From: Isoetes taiwanensis
Lineage: Eukaryota > Streptophyta > Lycopodiopsida > Isoetales > Isoetaceae
DNA: 64,000 bases
Direction: 5' to 3'
NCBI GenBank assembly: GCA_021234155.1
Contig: JAJEKV010000655.1
Coordinates: forward strand, 1-64,000
Under the pieces are notes generated by a model. The model saw only the letters and a list, made by a program, of their open reading frames with translations. It ran no database searches and was not told where the DNA came from. The position numbers and the translations under genes are program-made. Below are positions 48,836-61,036 of the stretch, one piece after another (the first letter of the stretch is position 1; every line of letters begins with the position of its first letter).

Positions 48836-51248
48836 TGACCCTCTAAACAACTTCGGGATCTTGTCAATACTACGCTAATTCTAGGTTGGTAAGACAAACA
48901 ATTGAATATGGTGAAGAATTGAATCTTCCTCTTGCATGACTAAATTGCACACTCAAAACTCAATGAGCAAATACTTGATATCTCAATATAATCGGATAAC
49001 ATTAACATCCAAAGAATCCATATTCTCAATGGTTACAAACATCCATGTTAGCAACTCAATCCTAGAAGCTTCTAAGCCCATCCATGAGCCATTGGCGTTG
49101 GTGCCATCGCCTTTGCTCTTTCATTACATGCACTGCACTCAGGGTTAGTCCTCGTTGACTAAGTGGGGATCCCCGCTGCCCTCTGCATGCATGGAAATAC
49201 TCTGGAATCTTGGATAGCAAACATAACAATTCAAAGACATAAGAACCTATGGTGCAACGCTAGACTATGACAATAAAAGAAAACATCATGAACATCAAAG
49301 AGCAAAGAACATAACCAGTACCAAACCATCATAAACAAACTCAAAGGGACAATGGGTAGCTTCAACCCTGCTATCTGAGGCCAGTTATAAACATGTTTGC
49401 CCGGCCGACATTCCAAGCCCAGCGGTGGTGGGTGAACCTCATATCGCATACCCTCTCGCCACGATGCCTTTGGAGGACCTCTTACCATGGAGTCCACAAG
49501 AGTTGACGTAGCCTCGATCCGTGGCCCGATGTCATAGAGCACAAGAACCACGAGAATCCGCAGATGAACATGAGCATGGGTGGGAGCAACCTAGGCCCTG
49601 GGAACCTAGAAGTGAGCCAGGAGGTTCAATATAGACATAATCAAATGCGAGACAAAGGAGCAATGCAAAGAGACCATGACATGTGAGGTTCATTACAATA
49701 TTTATTAAACATGTGCCTAGATCATACTCTTAGCCCTTGTCGAGGTTGCCCATACAACCTCACCATGCCGGAAGTAGCTAACTCATTGGTGAAGATCATG
49801 ATCACAATACAAACATGTGGAGTAGTTCACGTAGCCCGACTGGTCATTGATGTAGCTTCCAATACCTATATCGTTCTTGATCAAGGAAAGATACTAACAT
49901 CTTCTATAATGCAAAACTTACCTCGAAACCATCTTCCCATGAGGAATACAACGTTCCATAACGCGTTTATACTTTGAATCCATTAGCTATGATGCTCTTG
50001 ATAAAATACAATGCAACAACTTGAAAACTTTCGATTACGCACCGGACTAGATGTACTTCATGCTATAGTCACATTGAAACCCCCAAGCTTCACATGGCTC
50101 TCCTTGTACCAATGTGGACCGTCTCAATCTCAATAATCCTTGATGTCGGATGGCCGCTTATTCCTATTTCAAGATCCACATGCGAACTTGATCTTTGAAA
50201 TCCTTGATCTTAGGGGTCGTTGACGCTCTACATCGTGCTATAGACTACTTTTCAGCATTAGCCCCATCTCCATGAGCTAAAAGATACTTTATCCCAAACC
50301 TTAGAATTTTACCATGGTTAGACAATTATCAAACAATGCATATTCTTACTATTATGATTATTACGCTTTCAGCTCTTCATACTCCGATCTCCTCTGGCGC
50401 TAAGCTCGAGATGCAACCCAATTCCATCTATGAGGACTTAGCTTCATACTAGGACATGCAAATAAATTGAGAAAGGCAAAGCAAATACAAGACCAACAAA
50501 ATAAAGCACAAAACCAAAATGACAAAAACATAACATGAACACAAAATGGCGTTGGAGAGCTCGGTTGCTGAGCCGGATCAATCTAATTACGCCTTTTTTT
50601 TAAAGTTTCCATGTTGAATCAGTGCTCTTCATGTAATATTCAGCCATTCTTGACTTAAAATCAGCCTTACGGGGATGTTTCCAATCATTGATTTTCTTCT
50701 CTAGCCTTATGAGTCTCCAACAAATTCATAATCTATCATATTTGCATGCAAAAATCGTAATGTGAGGACTAATCATGGCAGCTCATAGCACACCTCAATT
50801 GATCAAAAGCAAAACCCCACCTGATAATTTCTTTCCACATAGACCTCTGGACCCCTTGTAATTGATGGCGCCTCCAAAGATCGTCTTCTAGCTCCAAGAA
50901 GCAAGCTGGGAAGAATAGGCATAGTGCAGTCAATTCTGACTCAGCATCACTATTTCTGTCATAACTTTTGCATACGGATGAGTTTTGGCTTGATCAGACC
51001 CATTCCGGAAAGTTTACTTAAAGACCTTTCAACAAAAGAAAAAATCACCTGAAAAGGATCTCGGCTTGCCGAGATATGATCTTCAAACTTCGGGCTCCAA
51101 AACTGCCCGAATTGCTCCCTACCTTCATGCTACGCAACAATCCTTTCTCCAAAGAGACAAAACCCTAATCTCATGCTGCATATATGCCATGAATATGTAT
51201 ATACATACATAAATAGGTATATTGACCCATTAGGTGGCCAGGACGTTC
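48836..51248 (-). repeat. 3' LTR
   Basis: About 2.41 kb, nearly identical to 51656-54074 over long AT-rich stretches (for example 50460-50580) but different at GC-rich spots (for example near 49100-49180). It directly abuts the truncated LINE on its left. Apparent open frames are not conserved between the two LTRs. Confidence 0.85.
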
Positions 51249-51655
51249 TGTCTCCCCTTCTAAAATTAACCCATGTCCTCATGGGTATTGATAGATTTCT
51301 TGAAGAATTTCTTGATTCAAATCTCGGATCAAGCATAGCTCAACTCAACTCAAAACTTCAGCTCGTGTAGCAACTTACTCTACCACAATCATATTCCAAT
51401 CTTACCAGCACCATCTTACAATTGCTATCATCTTCTTGAACATGCCACAAGAAAGACCTTACCTTCAACATCGTCAAAATTTGCTTGCCTTGGCATCTTC
51501 ATGCTAACCACCCCTAGATATTGCTTATCCCTCCACGAGGATACCATCTCTTGATGTCTCGAAAGAAAGATCATTAGCATCACAATGCCACAACCAAACA
51601 AGCCAACTCCCAAAGATCCAACATTGCTCGATACCAAGGTGGCGGGCACTGGAGT
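51249..51655 (-). other. Retrotransposon interior with PBS and PPT
   Basis: PBS: minus strand TGGTATCGAGC (51636-51626), close to the common plant initiator-methionine-tRNA site TGGTATCAGAGC, 19 bp inside the right LTR. PPT: minus strand AGAAGGGGAGAC (51261-51250), adjacent to the left LTR. The frame at 51775-51428 straddles the LTR and PBS and is not a credible gene. Confidence 0.75.
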
Positions 51656-54074
51656 TGACCCTCTAGGCAACTTTCGGGATCTTGTCAATACTACGCTAAT
51701 TCTAGGTTGGTAAGACAAACAATTGAATATGGTGAAGAATTGAATCTTCCTCTTACGACTAAATTGCACACTCAAAACTCAATGAGCAAATACTTGATAT
51801 CTCAATATAATCGGATAACATTAACATCAAAGAATCCATATTCTCAATGGTTCTGACATCCATGTTAGCAACTCAATCCTAGAAGCTTTCGCCCATCCAT
51901 GAGCCTACGGTGGCCCGGTGCCATCGCCTTGCTCTTTCAGCGCATTATTGCACTCACTTGGGGTTAGTCCTCGGCGTGACTAAGTGGGGATCCGCGCCTC
52001 TGCATGCATGGAAATACTACGGAATCTTGGATAGCAAACATAACAATTCAAAGACATAAGAACCTATGGTGCAACGCTAGACTATGACAATAAAGAAAAC
52101 ATCATGAACATCAGAGCAAAGAACATAACAGAGTACCAAACCATCATAAACAAACTCGGGGACAATGGGTAGTTTTCGGCCGATACTACATCAGGCCAGA
52201 TTAGCGACATGTTGCCCGGCCGACCATTTCAAGCCCCACAGCCAGCGGTGGTGGGGTGAACCTCATATCGCATACCCTCTCATTACGTCGGCCTTTGGAG
52301 GACCTCTTACCATGGAGTCACAAGAGTTGGCGTAGCCTCGATCGGGGAAACTACGCCTGCGGTGTCATAGAGCACAAGAACCCTGAGGAGAATCGCGGAT
52401 GAACATGGGCATGCCCGGAGCAACCTAGGCCCCAGAACCTAGAAGTCCAGGCCGGAGGTTCCAATGAGACATAATCAAATCACAGGACAGTTGTGAGCAA
52501 TGCAAAGACCATGACATGTGAGGTTCATTACAATATTTATTAAACATGTGCCTAGATCATACTCTTAGCCCTTGTCGGGGTTGCCCATACAACCTCACCA
52601 TGCAAGTAGCTAACTCATTGGTGAAGATCATGATCACAATACAAACATGTGGAAGTTCACGAGCGACATCATTGATGTAGCTTCAATACCTATATACGCA
52701 TCGATCAAGGAAAGATACTAACATCTTCTATAATGCAAAACTTACCTCGAAACCATCTTCCCATGAGGGAATACAGCGTTCCATAACGTTTATACTTTGA
52801 ATCCATTAGCTATGATGCTCTTGATAAAATACAATGCAACAACTTGAAAACTTTCTGATTCACGCACACGACTAGATGTACTTCATGCTATAGTCACATT
52901 CAGAAACCCCCAAGCTTCACATGGCTCTCCTTGTACCAATGTGGACCCGTCTCAATCTCAATAATCCTTGATGTCAGATGACCGCTTATTCCTATTTCAA
53001 GATCCACATGCGAACTTGATTTGAAATCCTTGATGCCGAGGGGTCGTTGACGCTCTACATCTGTGCTAGACTACTTTTCAGCATTAGCCCCATCTCCATG
53101 AGCTAAGAAAGATACTTTATCCCAAACCTTAGAATTTTACCATAGTTAGACAATTATCAAACAATGCATATTCTTACTATTATGATTATTACGGGCCGAC
53201 TCTTCATGCTCCGATCTCCTCTGCCGCTAAGCTCGAATGCAACCAATTCCATCTATGAGGACTTAGCTTCATACTAGGACATGCAAATAAATTGAGAAAG
53301 GCAGCAAATACAAGACCAACAAAATAAAGCACAAAACCAAAATGACAAAAACATAACATGAACACAAAATGGCGTTGGAGAGCTCGGTCTTGAGCCGGAT
53401 CCAATCTAATTACGCCTTTTTTTTAAAGTTTCCATGTTGAATCGGTGCTCTTCATGTAATATTCAGCCATTCTTGACTTAAAATCAGCCTTTGAGGGGAT
53501 GTTTCCAATCATTGATTTTCTTCTCTAGCCTTATGAGTCTCAACAAATTCATAATCTATCATATTTGCATGCAAAAATCATGTGCAGACTAATCATGGCA
53601 GCTCATAGCACACCTCAATTGATCAAAAGCAAAACCCCACCTGATAATTTCTTTCCACATAGACCTCTGGACCCCTTGTAATTGATTGCGCCTCCAAAGA
53701 TCGTCTTCTAGCTCCAAGAAGCAAACTGCAGAAGAATAGGCATAGTGCAGTCAATTCTGACTCAGCATCACTATTTCTGTCATAACTTTTGCATACGGAT
53801 GAGTTTTGGCTTGATCAGACCCATTCCGGAAAGCTTACTTAAAGACCTTTCCAACAAAAGAAAAATCACCTGAAAAGGATCTCGGCTTGCCGAGATATGA
53901 TGCTTCAAACTTCGGGCTCCAAAACTGCCCAGAATTGCTCCCTACCTTCATGCTCTGCAACAATCCTTTCTCCAAAGAGACAAAACCCTAATCTCATGCT
54001 GCATATATGCCATGAATATGTATATACATACATAAATAGGTATATTGACCCATTAGGTGGCCAGGACCGTTACA
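51656..54074 (-). repeat. 5' LTR
   Basis: About 2.42 kb partner of the 3' LTR. Its outer end is defined by loss of similarity after GGCCAGGACCGTTACA. Confidence 0.85.
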
Positions 54075-54715
54075 GATACTTGCCTCATGCAAGCTATTTT
54101 AATTCTATATATAGACTATGTGATATAGATTTCTAATGGCCCAGCACTCAAGGATGTTACGATCCAGGCCAGTGATAAAGATGCTTTAATTTGCTCAGTT
54201 GAAACTTACTAGCTTGCATATTATGTGGTTTGCGCTAGTACAGCTTTGTGATAATGGTAGCCTTTTTGCAATGCTTGTATTGTATCTTATATTATTCTAT
54301 AATGTCCGACTTTGTTTTATACTACAGTCCATCTAGGTTGAACATGCCCTTCAATGGTTTTTGAAAATGCAGGAGCAAAACCTAAATCCACATTTCCAGC
54401 GTCAAGTCCAATGATTTGCCCCGATTTCAAGACTTTCTTAGGTTGTAGAGGCATTGATTTGATAAAAGGACTGAGCTCTGTAGCATTTATGATTTCACAT
54501 GGACAATTCAACCTAGCAATTTTGCCTTGTTGAAAGTTCGTAATGCAGATTTTTCCATGGTTGCACTTTCAAAAGAAAAAAGCTTCTACAATGCGCTTTA
54601 AACCGAGAAAACCTATGAGGCACACTGATACTTAAAGCTCTATAAGAATGTCTGAAAGAAGCAACATACTATCTCATCTTCTAAATAAAGTATTACAAGA
54701 AATTTATCGCGGCGG
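54075..54715. other. Spacer, no gene recognised
   Basis: AT-rich DNA between the LTR element and the minisatellite. A 64-codon minus-strand frame (54511-54317) has no recognisable motif. Confidence 0.5.
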
Positions 54716-55250
54716 CCTCTTTTCTAAATGCACTGCAAGGGAGGCCGCCGCGAACATTTCTCTTTTCTAAATGCATTGCGAGGGAATTTGTGTCACCTTG
54801 GAGTGAAAAACATCTCCAACTGGATCTATAGTGTATCTGAAAATGGGATTCAAGTGGAATTCACCTTGAAAGTTTTCTATGTATTTTTGCCGTGAACATT
54901 TCTCTTTTCTAAATGCCTTTACAAAGGAGGTGTGAACATTTCTCTTTTCTAAATGCATTGCGAGGGAATTCGTGTCATCTTGGAGTGAAAAACATCTCCA
55001 ACTGGATCTATAGTGTATCTGAAAATGGGATTCAAGTGAAAATCACCTTGAAAGTTTTGTATGTATTTGCCGCCGTGAACATTTCTCTTTTCTAAATGCC
55101 CGCAAGGGAGGCCTTCGTGAACATTTCTCTTTTCTAAATGCATTGAGGGAATTCGTGTCACCTTGGAGTGAAAAACATCTCCAACTGGATCTATAGTGTA
55201 TCTGAAAATGGGATTCAAGTGAAAATCACCTTGAAAGTTTTCTATGTATT
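54716..55250. repeat. 183-bp minisatellite, three copies
   Basis: GAGGGAATTTGTGTCACCTTGG-type cores start near 54781, 54964 and 55146 (spacings about 183). Each unit also contains a 40-bp internal duplication of GAACATTTCTCTTTTCTAAATGC. The minus-strand frames across it are repetitive (FHLNPIFRYTIDPVGDVFHSK each time), open only because the repeat length is divisible by three, and not evidence of a gene. Confidence 0.9.
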
Positions 55251-55399
55251 TTAGAAGACCTTAAAAGGACATGGTTGCATAATGATTGACATTATCTAAG
55301 AAAAAATGCCATTTCAATGGAAGAGTTCTCATTGAAAGCTTTCTTTAGTCACAAACTCCATTATAATACATTATGACTAGTATGTCCTGTAACATGATA

Positions 55400-55468
55400 T
55401 CATACTAATATCTAGATTTCAAAGTCCAAAATGACATCATACTAAATATCTAGATTTCAAAGTGCAAG
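55400..55468. repeat. Short tandem duplication
   Basis: ATCATACTAATATCTAGATTTCAAAGT and its near copy lie about 36 bp apart, adjacent to each other. Confidence 0.7.
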
Positions 55469-58400
55469 ATTGCAAATGCATGTCATGTGTAATTTTTAGA
55501 AATAATAAACGATTGATTCTTGTAATAAGCTGGGCTAAATAGGTGCCAAACTGGCTTGTAAAAAAATGTTATTGATGAGAAAAATTATAAAAAGTGATTA
55601 TTTGGTCAAAAGTCCTAATAATATTATTAGGAATGAAAATCAAATTGGCGCCGGGACATCATTTACTCCATCGCCAACCTCACATGACCTTCAGTTAAAA
55701 TACTTTCAGGTTTAATAACCCCCTACCTAGTTTATTTTCTGAAGGTTGTGTAAATTACCATAGCAAGTGTGACTCCACTTTTATGCAGAGAAGAAATATA
55801 TTTAGATTTCCCTTGAGGCTGAAGAGCCCCATGAGAATCTTCAATTGTGTTGATGCCAACGGTCCTAGCTATATTTGCTACTGCCTCTTCCCTGTCCCCT
55901 GACAGTATTTGGGCAAAAGTATGCTAGTGGGTATCAAAAAAACGCGGGCCCAGCACTTAGATCAGCACCCTGGATGTACTATTCTATCATAGTATTCCAC
56001 TTGTTATTAATTGGAGTTCTTACATATTTCTATTGATTACCTAATTACCGTGTGCTAGTACCAGTAACACCTTAAACAAGCTGCCATATGGGGTGCTATA
56101 TGAGTGCTGTCAGCATGTGTCCGGACGCCTGCTTTTGCACCCCACCAGCATACTTTTGCCCATTTTAGTTCTTATTTCCATTGCACATATGATTAGAAAG
56201 GATATGAAAAATCTTGTTTATAAATAGTTGACACTTGTAAGAAAAGTGGATACCTCACGCAATGCCCTTTGCATCTTTCCTTTAACTTGGATTGGGTTAA
56301 AGTGGGCGTTAACATTTCCTTCCTTCCTTCCTTCCTTCCTTAAAAGTGTCAATAATGAGCAATTGTTCCAATGATCCCCTTTCCTTCATTCCCATATAAA
56401 CAACCAAAAACCTGCGTCTTTGCCCAAAAACAATATGTTGCATGATCCTTCTTTTGATTGTGGATGCTTTGAATGCTACGAGGAGTTACTTGAGGCTACA
56501 TTCCATGGACAAAGAGATATTCATTAACATCATATATGCTCATCATATATGCTAAGCGTGCTTGAGAAACAACGAGGAGTGAGTCCTTTTAGATTATCCC
56601 TAGAAGCTTCAATGACAAAATCGAAAACAAAAGTTGTGGATGGTAAAAAGCAATTTGCTCTCAACGTCATCTTGCACGCAAACATTTGTATGATTATGTT
56701 GAAAAAAAAAGAGATCCATAATCATTGCAAGTCTTTGCATGCGCAAATATCAAAGTCCAGGATGGGAGTGGCTCATCGCAAAAGCAAATCCATGCGGATG
56801 CTTATGTCTATGGCCTTTTTCGGATGTATCATATATATACACACCATTTCTAATGTTGCATGATGAATCTGGAACTTTTCTTTCTATGAGGAATGGACTC
56901 TTACATTGTATAACAAAACCTTGTACCAATCTTTCATGACATCTTGGCACGGAGCTCATAATAATGGGTTTACCTAATTCTTTGCTCGACCTTGGAACCT
57001 TTTGAAAGTTACGTCACTATGTGCATATGGAAAAAGTAAGGCATCTCCGTGAGTAACCACGGCGTTAATGGATAACCACAGGCCCTTCACGGTGTGAAGG
57101 CGAATAAAATTGACAATAATGCTCAACTAGAACAAAAGTTTAGCATTCTATGCACATGGAAAGACTAAAAAATACAAAGCTAGAGTTATTTATATTTCCA
57201 TTTCCTATGATTGAAGCCATGGGAACAAAGTTCAAAAAAAAACAACATCGGTCTAAATGGGTGTTCTCTAAGAAAATGATAGGGCAATTGTGGATGTCGA
57301 GGAAAAAACGGCAATTGTCTACATAGAATGTAAGCCAATGCATTATGCAAGATGAAAGCGACTCTATACAAAATGCACGTGTTGTAGAAAACAAAGAAAT
57401 TCAACACAAATCAGTTGCGCACCTATACTACCCTTTTGAATGACCTCTGAACTAAATGAATCAGACCTTTTGGCTTTCAAGAAAATCGACTAAGGAAAAA
57501 GAAAACCTCAAATCTTTTATCTGATACATGCGGATGACTCAAAAGCAATGGTTTGGAGCTTGTTATGCCAAAAGTGAAGAAAGGAAAAATAAACATCTCC
57601 TATACATGATACACATCATTAAATGTATCCACAAAAATCTGACGATTCTTTCCACGATAGAAAAAAATCAAGCTCTTGCATTTGACTACTAAGATCAAGC
57701 TCTTGAAACCTGGAGGTCTCTATTGAAATTTGGATATGGTGTCGTTTAATAGGAGAGGGATATTACCTACCGGATGTTGGGTTGCATGTGATGCCTCGGT
57801 TGAGTCTCTTCCGCGAATCTAAGCGCCAAATAAGAAAAGCAGGGGATTTTTGAAATGGGAGCTCTGAGTCTTATGAAAAAACATAAGAGGAAGGCGGCTT
57901 CAAAACATGTTGTATTATAACCCGACATACGCTTGTTATTCTTATTATCATAGCGATCATCCTTGCTTTTACTGTGTTCAAGGCTAAAAGCCCCAAAATC
58001 TCTGTGAACTCTGTGAAATTAAATGATATTCATGCAAGTCTCGAGTAGCGGTTTAAAATTTTGGATCTTACCTTGATCTTTGATTTGGATATTTCTGTGA
58101 AGAATCCAAAGCAAGCCAGACTTCAAATACGACAACAACACCACCAATGTATTTTACACGGGTACACAAATGGAAGTACCCATTCCGTGGCGGTGAAATA
58201 TTGGCAAGAAAGCTGAGAAGATCTTTACTAATGTTACTCTCCGTATGTAGAAGTTCTTCAATAGCGCAGAGGCGAAATCGGCGTTTGAAACATGGGGGGG
58301 ATGTGCAAGAGGCGATCTAGGGCGTTGAGGAAGTTAGTGAGGAGGAGAGGGTAGATCGCGACACAGGTCCGTGGATCCGGCCATATGAGTGGAATTGAGA

Positions 58401-60980
58401 GGGGGTAGGCTTTGAATGATTAAGCGGCTCTTTGGAAAACCGATCGATGCCTCCCACTGGTATCCTGGCCAAACCACAAGCGAACATAAAACATTGTTAT
58501 AACCCCATTGCACTTCCTATCAGGTGTCCGGCATCGCAAGATTACCTTATTTGAGTTATTGTAAGAATTAATGACGATCTAAGCCGTGAGAATGGGTCAT
58601 CTTTTACCATACCGCCATGAGTAGATCAACGGACTTGGCTATGGCTATTGCTTAGATTTTTTACGGCTGAGCACAAATAGCTGCTAAAATGCATCTTGCC
58701 ATAGCTTCGCCATAGCCCACCCCTACCATGGCTATGGAGTTTGCTTGAAAAGGAAGAAAAAGCGAATAGATATGGATTGCAAGTAAAAGAAAGGGAAAAA
58801 GGAAACCTAGCAAGGCCGGAATTGGCTGGTGACTATTAGCTTTGCTTTTTTTTTTTTTTTAATGTCTTTTTTTTTAAATGAAAACTTACACGTGTCTCTC
58901 CTATGCTTTTTTCTGGCGAAAAAATATTAGGTTCAAACAAAAAATACAACTGCCTTATATATGTTTAGATGAGAGACAGAATTACGTACTTGAGGCCTTA
59001 CGAATCTTTCTAGAGTTTAGCAAAACTTGAATAAAATGAATAGCTACTCTATAACTCCTTAGTTTATTATATTTCAGTTGTACATCACGATTGAGGCGAA
59101 ATTGAAAATCTACATAGGCAAGATAGTCTTAGTTCCATTGTGAAAAGGATACTTGCAAAAGTAGACTAACAAGCATACAATTCTTATATCCAATTGGAAG
59201 TCCTCCAAACATGGGCATATTGCTCTTTTGCCATCAACTAATATAATTGATGTCATAATCAACTTCCACATCTTCACATCCTTTTGGATGTCATTTTCAA
59301 TGATCCTTATCCTAATCTAGAAGTTGTTGGATCTCTTTTCTATATAACATTGGATCTCTTTTCTACATGATATTGCCTCTTTGATATGCAAAAGTTTCTC
59401 CTACTGCAAACCTATAACAAACCATACTTACCGCGTTTTACCCTTCTCCATCTAGCGAGCTCCTTATTATATGAAAAATATGCAAGCATCCAAAGGATAG
59501 CATCAAGGCCTACAAGTTATGGGTCCCATAGGCCGATTGGCCTCCGTGGATGATAAAAATCAGGAATATTCAATTCAATTCCATCCCCAACCACATGTTA
59601 GAAAGAGCTTGCATTGGATTGGTTTGCGTGAATGCTTGCATGTATGTGCAAGAAAACCTATTTCACATGCCTTTGAAAACATTGCAATCTAGAAGCTTGA
59701 GAATGTGAATCTACTACAACAACAGTACTAGCAAAAACTATTGTTACTTGCATAGGTTCCAAGCTATGTTCCATATTCAACAAGCAAAATAAACAGAGTA
59801 AGCATGATTCGCAATTCAGCATTGCATACACGATTTTAGCAAGTTTGCAATACCTTGACATAGAAAAATTCATTTGTTGTAATTCTGAATGCCATCTTGC
59901 AACCAAAGTTTGCTTCAAGGGCAACATTTCTAAGCTTAAAAGCTTGGTCGTTCTTTAGCAAAAAACAGAGGAAAATCTGGATTGCTCATATCGAAGAAGC
60001 TCGATCGGGTCTTAAATCGATGCCCACAACACTTCTAAGCTTAAAAGCTTGTAGGGATCCAACAATGTTGCAATGGTCGATGGATCTTAAGACTGTCAGA
60101 AGCTGTTGAAGGAGTCCGCAAAACAAAGAGGCCATGCCTCCTTCCAGAAAGGGCTTAGGGCACATTAGGGTTATAGAAAGAAAAGAGGTGTTTGGGGGAC
60201 CCTCAACCGCTTGCGGAATGACGATCACAAGAGTTCGACTCGACCCATAATCAACAATTTAGATTGTGGCAAGGCACAAGATGGCTATGGCGGCACGAAA
60301 CCACTGACTAAAATGAAAACTTCTTACTTTGCATCATCTTAACTGTCCAATTGTTTGATCAAATCATGACCGTCCAGATTAGGGCGCGATGGACACCAGA
60401 CACACCCTATAACATTGTAATATAGGAGGATAATGTTTAACGGCATTTTCTTTATGACTTCCATTAGGGTTTGCTTCCTTGATGCTTAAATTAGGTGAAA
60501 ACTGCTCAAAGATAGATTCTCTTGGTCCTTCAATTATGGGGACTTCTTGAAAATTTGCAAATCCTCTTTTGCAGATTTGTAGTTTACTAGTAATACTAGG
60601 CTAAGACTTTTTAGCGAGAGTCTTTTGCTAAGTATTCAAGTGTTGTAATAGGCCCACTTGGGAGGAAGAATTCAACAACTTGTTTATGAAGCACTATAAT
60701 TGGAGGCAAGAAAGACGCAGAGTGGTTTTTTGTTTTTACTAAGTTTTAAAAACATCATCCATGTTGGAGCGTTGAAAATGGATAGACGTGCTAGACGCGC
60801 AAGCAAAAATGTCAAAACGTGAAGAAGGTTCGTGGGGGGCTCGGGTCGTGGCCGTGGGGACAATGCGCTGGGCACTGCTGGCCATTCTATTCTATGGAAT
60901 ATCACCACGACCTAACTTATTACGCAACAGCATGCCGTTAAGCGCCAAAAAAAAATCCCCTTCAAATAAAAGAAAGAGGG
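55469..60980. other. Long intergenic region
   Basis: AT-rich DNA with only short, unconvincing frames on both strands. It holds a (TTCC)n microsatellite at 56316-56341, a poly-T run near 58843-58861, and a 16-bp direct repeat TCTAAGCTTAAAAGCT near 59930 and 60033. No gene, RNA or mobile element is supported. The last 300 bp would contain the kinase promoter; I see no clear TATA box there. Confidence 0.6.
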
Positions 60981-61036
60981 GCAAAGAACACTTGACCAGG
61001 AACCAGATGACCTGACATGAACCAAGGCGCAGAGAC

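Larger units (their letters stand above)
48836..54074 (-). mobile_element. LTR retrotransposon with long LTRs and almost no interior
   Basis: Two direct repeats of about 2.4 kb (48836-51248 and 51656-54074) begin TGACCCTCTA and end near GTTACA, giving TGTAAC...GGGTCA on the minus strand, as expected of LTRs. The 407-bp interior has a primer-binding site next to the right LTR and a polypurine tract next to the left LTR. The element is therefore oriented on the minus strand, with the right LTR as its 5' LTR. No gag or pol is present, so it must depend on other elements or be an internal deletion. Flanking 5-bp sequences do not match (GAAGT and GATAC), so a target duplication is not supported. 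Confidence 0.85.

Noticed and set aside
51428-51775. 115-codon minus-strand ORF as a retrotransposon gag
   Set aside because: It starts inside the LTR, crosses the primer-binding site and shows no gag motif.
54767-55218. Repeat-containing minus-strand ORFs as a repetitive protein
   Set aside because: The frames stay open because the minisatellite period is divisible by three; there is no start context or non-repeat coding sequence.
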